Source: an uncultured Verrucomicrobiae bacterium (lineage in GTDB: Bacteria; Verrucomicrobiota; Verrucomicrobiia; Verrucomicrobiales; DEV007). Taken from it: 7,333 nt of DNA. The translations under genes and the position numbers were made by a program. Of this stretch, positions 1-6,388 are shown in pieces. Below the pieces are notes generated by a model. The model saw only the letters and a program-made list of their open reading frames with translations. It did no database searches and had not been told where the DNA came from. Location: NCBI GenBank assembly GCA_937898895.1, contig CALDKL010000364.1:1-7333 (forward strand), given 5' to 3'. Each line of letters starts with the position of its first letter. The first letter of the stretch is position 1.

Positions 1-1
1 G

Positions 2-2107
2 AATCGCCGCACGCCGGGAAGCATGGCGCTTTGCCAAGCGGATCGCGAGATCGCCGATGCGACCGGTCGGATCGCCGATGCCCATGCCTGGCCCACCCAC
101 GGCCGCCCCCTTCGGAAATTCCCCTTTTTCGTCACGGCACAACTCGGCAACAAGTTCCTCCCCCTCGACGCCGCTCTGCTGGCGCGCGAGGAAAAGACGC
201 TCGGCTATTTCGGTTTCACGCCCGGCCATCTGCGCCACATCGGCGGCGCATGGCTGATGAAAGGCAACTCGTACTGCGATCCCGACCTGGAAAAAATGCG
301 AACCCAATTCGCGGGTGCGGCGGCCGAATTCCGAAAGGCGGGCGGCAAGGTCAGCGAGATCGCCTTCTGCGAACTGACCGACGAACCGACCGGCCAGGCC
401 CTCGACCTCATCGCCCGGGACACGAAGTATCTCGAAGCGTTCCGCGCATGGCTGAAGGCAATGGGTGAGACGCCCGAGGACTTGCTCGTGAGCGACTGGG
501 AGGCCGTGCGGATCGTCACGGCTGAACAACGCGAGTCGTTTCCCGCACTCTATTATTTCTCCCAGCGATTCCGCACGCGAGCGCTCGGCGACTTCATGGC
601 GGTGCAGCGAAAGCTCGCCGAAGAAGCCTACGGCGGGACCTTTCCGGTGCTGGCGAACTTCAGCGACGGGGCGATTTACGCAGGAAACTTTTACATGCAG
701 GGCGTCGATTATTTCGAGCTGCTCGATTCGCCGGATCAAAATGCGATCTGGGGAGAGGACTGGTCGAACGGTGCCTCCACCTATCAATGCGCCTCGTTCA
801 ATGTGGACCTGATGCGTGCCGCCGCGCGGGATCGCGGACAGATCATCGGTCATCACCTCATTGCCCATTCGGGCCGGAAGCCCTGGGACATCAAGCTCAA
901 GGCGACCAGCGAGACAGGGCGGGGCGTGAAGATGCTGAACAACTTCTGCTACGGTCCCTCCTGGGCGACACACGAGGGCGGCCCCTACTGGCGCTCGCAC
1001 GTATGGTATGCCAAGCCCGAGACCTGGACCGCCAACGCGGCGCTGACCCGCGAGATCGGGGCGGTCGAGGACATGCTGCTCTCCGCGATGCCCGCGCCCG
1101 CCAGGGTGGCTCTGCTCTACAGCTCGGCGAGCGATGTCTGGACCGTCGATGGCAACCTCGCCTATGGCTTTGACCGGATGCACACCTGGCTCGCGCTGAC
1201 TCACGCGCAGATGCCGGTCGATGTCGTTTCGGAAGCACAGGTGGCGAAGGGGGCACTGGATCGCTACGCGGTCTGTTATCTCTCCGGACCCAACCTCCTC
1301 CGCTCTGCCGCAGAGAAACTGAAGGCCTGGGTGCAGCAGGGCGGCACCCTCTGGCTCACGGCCGGAGCGGCCTCGCGCGACGAGTTCCATCGCCCCCTGC
1401 CCTTGCTCGACGACCTCCTCCCAGGCGAGCGCGGCGAGGTGCTCGATCTGCAGCGACACACCTCCTCGGGGCGCTATCTCGCGCTGCTTTCCGCGAAAGA
1501 GGAGGTCCGTTGGGAAAAGGGAGTGGCCGAGGTCCTCGCCGTGAAGGAGCCGATCAAGCCTCGGGCCGGTGCGGTGACTCTCGCCACTTTCCAGGACGGA
1601 TCACCTGCGATCCTTCGAGCTTCGGCGGGAAAAGGCACGGTTTATTCCATTGGTTTTCTGCCTGCTCTTTCCTATATCAAGTCGGCACTCGATACCCGAA
1701 ATGCCCTGCAAAAGAAAGTCGATGCCGGCGAAGCCCTGTCCCCCCCCGAGAGGGAGGATGTGGTTCTGTTAGAAAGAACCGCCAACCCCTGGCAATTTCC
1801 TGCGGCGCTTCGCGACCTGCTCCTCGCGCCCGTCCGTGCGGCAGGGGTCACTCCGCCGATTCAGTGCGATGTCGCGCTCGTGGATGCCGTCTTCATGCCA
1901 CATGACAGCGGAATCCTCATCCCGCTGGCGAACTACACCGCTAAACCGATCGAGCGTCTCAGCCTCCGCGTTTCCGTGCCTCGCCCCATCGCGAGAGTCG
2001 AATCCGCCGTGCGCGGCGAGATCGACTTCCGGCAGTCTTCGCCGGACACGGTGGAACTGTCGCTGCCGTTGGAAAATAACGATTTTCTGAAACTGCTCTA
2101 TCCGTGA
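2..2107 (+). CDS. Large glycoside-hydrolase-like protein (GH42-like, with trimerization-type domain), 5' partial
   Basis: The reading frame is open from base 2 to the stop at 2105-2107. An ATG lies at 23, but the codons before it are open too and the protein begins inside what looks like a catalytic barrel, so the true start is probably left of the window. Counting from that ATG (694 residues), residues 1-350 look like part of a TIM-barrel glycosidase. There is a Glu/Asp-rich strand end at residues 117-122 (ELTDEP), a WGEDW motif at 243-247, and a GVKMLNNF stretch reminiscent of GH42 enzymes. Residues about 361-560 (starting RVALLYSS, with a Gly-Gly-Thr-Leu strand and a KGTVYSIGF strand) resemble the Rossmann-like trimerization domain of GH42 beta-galactosidases. 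The last 85 or so residues look like a small beta domain. I cannot name the catalytic pair or the substrate. The family assignment is a judgement from motifs, and a remote or inactive relative is possible. It is 193 bases upstream of the regulator and probably a separate transcript. Confidence 0.55.
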   Translation, partial: NRRTPGSMALCQADREIADATGRIADAHAWPTHGRPLRKFPFFVTAQLGNKFLPLDAALLAREEKTLGYFGFTPGHLRHIGGAWLMKGNSYCDPDLEKMRTQFAGAAAEFRKAGGKVSEIAFCELTDEPTGQALDLIARDTKYLEAFRAWLKAMGETPEDLLVSDWEAVRIVTAEQRESFPALYYFSQRFRTRALGDFMAVQRKLAEEAYGGTFPVLANFSDGAIYAGNFYMQGVDYFELLDSPDQNAIWGEDWSNGASTYQCASFNVDLMRAAARDRGQIIGHHLIAHSGRKPWDIKLKATSETGRGVKMLNNFCYGPSWATHEGGPYWRSHVWYAKPETWTANAALTREIGAVEDMLLSAMPAPARVALLYSSASDVWTVDGNLAYGFDRMHTWLALTHAQMPVDVVSEAQVAKGALDRYAVCYLSGPNLLRSAAEKLKAWVQQGGTLWLTAGAASRDEFHRPLPLLDDLLPGERGEVLDLQRHTSSGRYLALLSAKEEVRWEKGVAEVLAVKEPIKPRAGAVTLATFQDGSPAILRASAGKGTVYSIGFLPALSYIKSALDTRNALQKKVDAGEALSPPEREDVVLLERTANPWQFPAALRDLLLAPVRAAGVTPPIQCDVALVDAVFMPHDSGILIPLANYTAKPIERLSLRVSVPRPIARVESAVRGEIDFRQSSPDTVELSLPLENNDFLKLLYP

Positions 2108-2195
2108 CGAACCTTCCGGATCGAGACCGAAAGGGTAAATGGGATCGAGGAGCGGCGCTGAGTCGCCGGGCGCAAGGCACCGAGTGAATTCAGAA

Positions 2196-2219
2196 GAGAC
2201 CCGCTCAGGTTCGGGTTTC
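2196..2219 (+). terminator. Candidate transcript-end hairpin downstream of the GH42-like gene
   Basis: GAGACCCG at 2196-2203 can pair with CGGGTTTC at 2212-2219, giving an 8-base stem with one G-U pair and an 8-base loop. It lies 89 bases after the stop of the upstream gene. No T run follows directly, so it is not a classical intrinsic terminator. The T run at 2245-2251 is 25 bases further on. It could simply be a stable hairpin in the 3' end of the upstream message. Confidence 0.25.
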
Positions 2220-2251
2220 CCGGCGACGGAGTCTCTCGTGGCACCTTTTTT

Positions 2252-2273
2252 CAGAAAGGGTCTTTACTTTCTG
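2252..2273. promoter_or_regulatory. Perfect 7-base inverted repeat, candidate operator
   Basis: CAGAAAG at 2252-2258 and CTTTCTG at 2267-2273 are exact reverse complements separated by 8 bases. The element sits 28 to 49 bases before the start codon of the IclR-family gene, in the least GC-rich stretch of the window. IclR-family proteins usually bind short palindromes in the promoter of their own operon, so this is a plausible operator. A terminator role is less likely because the T run precedes rather than follows the arms. Confidence 0.35.
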
Positions 2274-2302
2274 TATTGATATGTCTATTTCTCTATTGAA
2301 AT
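2268..2302 (+). promoter_or_regulatory. Tandem 15-base direct repeat at the operon start, candidate promoter/operator region
   Basis: TTTCTGTATTGATAT at 2268-2282 recurs as TTTCTCTATTGAAAT at 2288-2302, matching 13 of 15 positions with a 20-base period, close to two helical turns. The second copy runs into the ATG at 2301. The stretch is AT-rich in an otherwise GC-rich window, as expected for a promoter. A TTTACT at 2263-2268 could serve as a weak -35, but no convincing -10 is seen at the usual distance. If transcription starts here the regulator message would have a very short leader. It shares its left end with the inverted repeat. Confidence 0.35.
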
Positions 2303-3065
2303 GGCATCTGCCCACCAGATTCCCGTTCTGCAAAAGGCCCTCCGTGTGATCACGGCGATCGCGGAGGGCGCGTGCGAGCCGACGATGCGGTCGCTCTCCG
2401 ATTCCCTGAAGGTCGCTCCGGCGACCTGTTACCGGATCATCCAGACCTTTGCGCATGCCGGTTGGGTGCGGGTGCGCGGGGACGGGCGATGCGAGCTGGG
2501 CGCGGGGCTTCTTCCACTTCTGCACCGTCTGCAAAGCCACAACCTGCTGAGCCAGCGCATGATGGAGGCGCTCCGTGAATTGACGGCGGCCACCGGCGTC
2601 ACGAGCAAGGTCAGCGTGCGCGACGGCGATGAGGCGATCACCTTGCTGCGAGAGGACTCGCCCCAGCCGATGTCCCTTTCCGTTCGGCCAGGAGCACGTT
2701 TTCACCTGACCTATGGAGCCTCCGGGGCGGTGCTGCTGGGTTCGTTGCCAGACCAGGAGATCGAACAGGTCATCCGGCGCGCCCCGAAGGAGTGCTGGCA
2801 GTGGCAGAAGCCCGATGATGTCTGGCGGCGCATCGAGGAGACCCGCCGGGATGGCGTGGCCACGGATCACGGGTGGTATCGCCCGGATGTGTTCGGCATT
2901 TCGGTGCCGCTCCTGGATGCCGGGGGCGAACTGCAGGGCTCACTGACCCTGACCGGCCTCCTTCACGGCCACTCGAAGACGCAGCTCGCCGGATTCCGCC
3001 GCCTGCTCCTGCGCAAGGCCGCCGAACTCAATCGACCGTCCAATACCAGCCCCCGCGCTCCGTGA
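2301..3065 (+). CDS. IclR-family transcriptional regulator
   Basis: A 254-residue protein of normal IclR-family length. The N-terminal winged helix-turn-helix covers about residues 8-70. MRSLSDSL begins at residue 29, the recognition helix lies around ATCYRIIQTF (41-50), and the wing follows in VRVRGDGRCELG. The remainder, to about residue 245, is the GAF-like effector-binding domain, with the family's typical RPGARFHLTYGASGAVLL segment and a closing strand of the form GELQGSLTLTG. IclR proteins bind a small acid or aromatic metabolite and repress or activate the adjacent catabolic genes. The ATG at 2301 is chosen because an in-frame stop lies at 2277-2279 and the protein then begins a typical distance before the helix-turn-helix. 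No Shine-Dalgarno site precedes it. Its stop overlaps the GTG of the next gene by four bases, tying it to the downstream operon. Repeats upstream suggest autoregulation. The inducer is likely the acid sugar handled downstream, by inference. Confidence 0.93.
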   Translation: MASAHQIPVLQKALRVITAIAEGACEPTMRSLSDSLKVAPATCYRIIQTFAHAGWVRVRGDGRCELGAGLLPLLHRLQSHNLLSQRMMEALRELTAATGVTSKVSVRDGDEAITLLREDSPQPMSLSVRPGARFHLTYGASGAVLLGSLPDQEIEQVIRRAPKECWQWQKPDDVWRRIEETRRDGVATDHGWYRPDVFGISVPLLDAGGELQGSLTLTGLLHGHSKTQLAGFRRLLLRKAAELNRPSNTSPRAP

Positions 3066-4252
3066 AAATCATCGACCTCAAGGCCCGCACCGTCGCCATC
3101 CCGCTCAACGCACAGTTGCGTCACAACACCGGCGTACATCCGGGCTATTTCCTGCGCACCATCATCGAAGTGGTCACGGATGAAGGCATCGTGGGCCTGG
3201 GCGAAGTGGGCGGTGGCGACCAGCGCGGCGCGATGATGAAGCTCAAGCCGCGCATCCTCGGTCTCGATCCCTTTCATCTCGAAGTGATCAAGCTCAAGGT
3301 GCTGCGCAGCATCTACTACCTGTCGAACTCGCGTCTCTACGCGGCCATCGAGATGGCCTGCCTCGACATCCAGGGCAAGGCACTCGGGCGTCCCCTCTCC
3401 GACCTCATCGGCGGGCGCGTGCGCGATGCGGTGCCGATGATCGGCTACCTGTTCTGGCGCTACGACCGGCCGCAGGGAGGCGACGACACGCGCGCCGAGG
3501 ACATGGCCGATCTCTGCGAGGAACTGCACGGGACACTCGGGGTGAATTCGATGAAGCTCAAGGCGGGCGTGATGCCGCCGGAGGAGGAGGCGCGTGTCCT
3601 CGAGCTTTGCCGCGAGCGCCTAGGGGCTTCCTTTGGCCTGCGGATCGATCCGAATGGCACCTGGTCGGTCGCCACGGCCACGCGCATCGGGCGGCGGCTC
3701 GAACCGCTGGACCTGGAGTATTTCGAGGATCCGGCGTGGGGGCTGGAAGGCAACGCGGCGGTCCGCAGGGCGGTGCGCATTCCCATCGCAACGAACATGT
3801 ATCCCGCGAAGTTCGACGATCTCGGCCCCGCCATCCGGCAGGGTGCGGTGGACATCGTGCTGACCGATCTGCACTACTGGGAAGGGCCGCGCGGCGTGAA
3901 GGACCTCGTCGCAGTCTGCCGCACCTTCAACCTCGGCGTGGCGATGCACAGCGGCGCGGAGTTCGGCGTCGAACTGGCCGCCATGCTGCACACCGCCGCC
4001 ACGATCCCGGAGATGCGGTTCGCGGGCGACGCGCACTATCACTATCTCACCGACGACATCATCGAGGGCGGTCTGATGCGTTATGTGGATGGAAACATCG
4101 CGGTGCCGACCGGGCCGGGTCTGGGCGTGCGGCTCGATGAAGAGAAGATGCGCCGCTACGAAAAAACCTTCGAGGAGAAGGGCGACTACTACGCCCGCTT
4201 CCATCAGGATCCGCGTCGTCCGGAATGGTATCCGATCATCGGCGGGACGTGA
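3062..4252 (+). CDS. Enolase-superfamily acid-sugar dehydratase, glucarate-dehydratase-like (copy 1)
   Basis: A 396-residue member of the mandelate racemase/muconate lactonizing enzyme family, closest in motif order to D-glucarate dehydratase. Such enzymes use Mg2+ to abstract a proton next to a carboxylate and then eliminate water. Visible residues: H26 in GVH of the capping domain, GYLF at 128-131, K165-x-K167 (MKLKAG), D196 and N198 (DPNG), E222-D223-P224, N245 (ATNM), D269 (TDLHYW) and H296 (MHSGAEFG), followed by a C-terminal PGLGV segment. These give the Lys base, the metal ligands and the His/Asp pair. E229 may be the second acidic ligand. Two features depart from E. coli glucarate dehydratase, both recalled from memory: HSNN is replaced by HSGA, and the protein is about 50 residues shorter. 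The GTG at 3062 is chosen because the paralogue starts at the matching codon (KIID). A longer frame from 2873 would overlap the regulator deeply. The exact substrate is uncertain. Confidence 0.85.
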   Translation: MKIIDLKARTVAIPLNAQLRHNTGVHPGYFLRTIIEVVTDEGIVGLGEVGGGDQRGAMMKLKPRILGLDPFHLEVIKLKVLRSIYYLSNSRLYAAIEMACLDIQGKALGRPLSDLIGGRVRDAVPMIGYLFWRYDRPQGGDDTRAEDMADLCEELHGTLGVNSMKLKAGVMPPEEEARVLELCRERLGASFGLRIDPNGTWSVATATRIGRRLEPLDLEYFEDPAWGLEGNAAVRRAVRIPIATNMYPAKFDDLGPAIRQGAVDIVLTDLHYWEGPRGVKDLVAVCRTFNLGVAMHSGAEFGVELAAMLHTAATIPEMRFAGDAHYHYLTDDIIEGGLMRYVDGNIAVPTGPGLGVRLDEEKMRRYEKTFEEKGDYYARFHQDPRRPEWYPIIGGT

Positions 4253-4257
4253 ACCCC

Positions 4258-4281
4258 ATGACCCGAAACTTGTTTCCATGA
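4258..4281 (+). other. Seven-codon mini-ORF overlapping the creatininase start
   Basis: An ATG at 4258 reads seven codons (MTRNLFP) and stops at the TGA of 4279-4281, overlapping the ATG of the creatininase gene (4278) as ATGA. It fills nearly all of the 25-base gap between the two genes. It could couple translation across the gap in an operon that elsewhere uses GTGA and ATGA overlaps. It may equally be chance, and no ribosome binding site is visible. Confidence 0.15.
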
Positions 4282-5039
4282 AGCTGACCGACCTGACCTG
4301 GCCCGAAGTCGCCGCGATCGACCGCGAGGTGGTCGTCGTCTCCCCCATCGCCGCACTGGAGCAGCACAGCCTCCACCTGCCCTTCGCCACCGATGCGATC
4401 CTGTGCGGCGCGGTGGCGGAGGGTGTCGAGGCGGCGCTGCCGGACGACGTGCTGCTGCTGCCGGTGCAGTGGCTCGGTGCGTCCATGCACCATCTCGGCA
4501 TGGCGGGCACGCTCAGCGCGGAGAATGAGACCTACCTCCGACTCGTCGCGGAGCCGCTGCGCTGCCTGCTGCGTCACGGCTTCCGGCGGCATTTCGTGCT
4601 CAACGGCCACGGCGGAAACAAGGACGGATTTCACCTCGCCCTGCGGCAGCTCATCGTGGAATTCCCCGGCACGGAACTCTGCGGGGCGAGCTACTGGGAG
4701 GCGGCGGAGAAGGAAATCGCCGGGATTCTCGAAGGCCCGCGCAAGTCAGTCGGCCACGCCTGTGAATGCGAGACCGCGATGATGCAGGCCCTGCGCCCCG
4801 ACCTCGTGCGACAGGCGGAAATCCGCAACGACCTGCGGGCGATGCACCAGCCTCCGGAATTGCGCGGAGTCTTTGTCGCGCCGGACATGAAGGCACAAAC
4901 CGAGCAGGGCGGCGTCGGCTACGCGGAACTCGCCACGGCGGAAAAAGGCCAGCGGCTTCTCGAGGCCATCGTGGCGCGGCTCGTCGAAGTGATTCAGGCA
5001 ATTCGCAGAAAACCCAACCCCACCGAAAACCCGATATGA
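4278..5039 (+). CDS. Creatininase-family metal-dependent amidohydrolase
   Basis: A 253-residue protein, the usual length for the creatininase family, whose members use two metal ions to open cyclic or linear amide bonds (creatinine, formamide intermediates of flavin synthesis, the mycofactocin precursor peptide). The metal-site motif is complete: E28-x-H30 in LEQHSLHLP, with D39 in ATDA at the same +11 spacing as in creatininase, H111 in NGHGGN (109-114), and E163 with E165 in HACECET. The usual HGPHLP is HSLHLP here. The protein is expected to be cytoplasmic, with no signal peptide. The ATG at 4278 gives a start directly before the conserved first strand; a frame from 4083 would overlap the dehydratase by 170 bases. 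It lies 25 bases after the dehydratase and shares ATGA with the xylanase gene, so it is part of the same transcript. True creatinine is an unlikely substrate here; an acid-sugar-derived lactam, amide or lactone is a guess. Confidence 0.88.
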   Translation: MKLTDLTWPEVAAIDREVVVVSPIAALEQHSLHLPFATDAILCGAVAEGVEAALPDDVLLLPVQWLGASMHHLGMAGTLSAENETYLRLVAEPLRCLLRHGFRRHFVLNGHGGNKDGFHLALRQLIVEFPGTELCGASYWEAAEKEIAGILEGPRKSVGHACECETAMMQALRPDLVRQAEIRNDLRAMHQPPELRGVFVAPDMKAQTEQGGVGYAELATAEKGQRLLEAIVARLVEVIQAIRRKPNPTENPI

Positions 5040-6379
5040 AGACTCTTCACTCCCTCCTTGCACTGAGTCTGCTCGCCACGATGGCGCAGGCGGCCCCTCC
5101 GGAAAGCTATCGCAAGCTCTGGCGCGACCCGACGCTGAACGAGCGCATCGAGCGCAACATCGAGAAGTATCGCAAAAGCGACGCCGTCCTCGAAGTGCGG
5201 GACGCTGCCGGCAAGCCGGTCGCCAGCGCGAAAGTCGAGCTGCGGCAGACCGATCACGAATTCCTCTTCGGATGCAACGCCTTCGTCCTGGGCCAGCTCG
5301 GAGCGAAAGAGGAACGCTACGAGGAGGCCTTCACGAAAATCTTCAACTTCGCCACCGTGCCCTTTTACTGGGAAGGCACCGAACCGGCGCAGGGCGAGCT
5401 GCGCTACGCCGAGCCCGCCCGCGACATCTGGCGCAGGCCGCCGCCGGACCGGTTCCTGACCTGGGCGGCGAAGCACAAGATCACGCTCAAGGGGCATCCA
5501 CTGCTCTGGCATGCCTACAATCCCACATGGCTGCCGAGGGACGCCGATTCGCTGCGCGAACTCTATCGCAAGCGCTTCCGCGAGATCGCCGGGCGGTTCG
5601 GCGACAAGATCCACATCTGGGATGTGGTCAACGAATCGCTGGTCTGCGGGAAGGATTATCCGCTGCTCACGCCCGACCGCGACTACGTGCGCTGGGCCTT
5701 CGCGGAAGCCGCGCCGCTCTTCCCGGAGACCACGACACTGATGATCAACGAGGTGACCCAGTTCAACTTCACTCCCTACGAGACGAATCCTTTCGTCGGG
5801 CAGACCAGGAAACTGATCTCCCAGGGCGCGAAGATTCGCGGCATCGGCCTCCAGTATCACTTCTTCCGGCGCGAAAAAATGGACAGCTATCTCGTCAGTC
5901 CCGAGTGCAATCCCGGCGCACTGCTCGATCTCTACGAGAAGTTCTCCGAGTTCGATCTGCCGCTCTACATCACCGAGATCACCTTCCCGTCGGCGGGCGA
6001 GGGTGGCGGCGCGTTGCAGGCGGAGGTCGTGAGCGATCACTACCGCCTCTGGTTCGCCGCGCCGAAGATGGCGGGCATCACCTGGTGGAATCTCGGCGAC
6101 GGCACGGCGGTGAAGGGCGAAAATGAGGCGATGGGCGGCCTGCTCGATGCCGACTTCGCGCCGAAGCCCGCCTACGACGCGCTCGATCAGCTCATCAACA
6201 AGCAGTGGAAGACCGAGGCGACACTCGAGACCGACGCCCAAGGCCGCGCCCGCTTCCGCGGCTTCCGCGGCGACTACCACTACGTCGTCCACGCCGATGG
6301 CCAGAAGACCGAAGGCACGTTGTCGGTGCGTTCCGACGGCAAAACGCAGCACCTCATCCCTCTTTCCCCGGCCCGCTGA
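5036..6379 (+). CDS. Secreted GH10 endo-1,4-beta-xylanase
   Basis: A 447-residue glycoside hydrolase family 10 enzyme, which cleaves internal beta-1,4 bonds of xylan with retention. It starts with a signal peptide (MKTLHSLLALSLLATMAQA, cleavage expected after residue 19), so it acts in the periplasm or outside. Residues about 45-80 form a small regulatory-like beta domain (AVLEVRDAAGKPVASAKV) often fused to this GH10 branch. The barrel follows with GHPLLWH (153-159), the acid/base E200 in WDVVNE, the nucleophile E314 in YITEIT, and TWWNLGDG from 349. The spacing between the two glutamates (114) fits the family. Residues about 391-447 form a terminal beta domain (FRGFRGDY). The ATG at 5036 overlaps the preceding stop as ATGA and yields a clean signal peptide; the longer frame from 4766 does not. 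All catalytic residues are present, so it should be active. The substrate could be glucuronoxylan or arabinoxylan. It is the only exported enzyme fully contained in the window. Confidence 0.94.
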   Translation: MKTLHSLLALSLLATMAQAAPPESYRKLWRDPTLNERIERNIEKYRKSDAVLEVRDAAGKPVASAKVELRQTDHEFLFGCNAFVLGQLGAKEERYEEAFTKIFNFATVPFYWEGTEPAQGELRYAEPARDIWRRPPPDRFLTWAAKHKITLKGHPLLWHAYNPTWLPRDADSLRELYRKRFREIAGRFGDKIHIWDVVNESLVCGKDYPLLTPDRDYVRWAFAEAAPLFPETTTLMINEVTQFNFTPYETNPFVGQTRKLISQGAKIRGIGLQYHFFRREKMDSYLVSPECNPGALLDLYEKFSEFDLPLYITEITFPSAGEGGGALQAEVVSDHYRLWFAAPKMAGITWWNLGDGTAVKGENEAMGGLLDADFAPKPAYDALDQLINKQWKTEATLETDAQGRARFRGFRGDYHYVVHADGQKTEGTLSVRSDGKTQHLIPLSPAR

Positions 6380-6388
6380 GATTTTCTG

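Noticed and set aside
1740..1747. Run of eight C bases in the GH42-like gene, a possible frameshift point
   Set aside because: The frame reads through it as Ser-Pro-Pro-Glu and continues sensibly for over 110 residues to a normal stop, so there is no sign of a broken gene.
2153..2168. Five-base inverted repeat CGGCG/CGCCG as a terminator
   Set aside because: The stem is short, there is no T run, and such GC arms are expected by chance in this composition; the hairpin at 2196-2219 is the better candidate.
2205..2870. Minus-strand open frame of 221 codons opposite the regulator
   Set aside because: It covers the IclR coding region and the promoter repeats in antisense. The plus-strand protein has an unmistakable IclR fold, so this is a shadow.
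2873..3061. Upstream extension of the first dehydratase to an ATG at 2873
   Set aside because: The added residues are the regulator's coding sequence read in another frame and match nothing in the paralogue, which begins at the codon matching GTG 3062.
3620..4510. Minus-strand open frame of 296 codons
   Set aside because: Antisense to the first dehydratase and the creatininase gene; low-complexity composition and no family motif.
4766..5035. Upstream extension of the xylanase to an ATG at 4766
   Set aside because: It would bury the signal peptide 90 residues inside the protein and overlap the creatininase gene by 270 bases.
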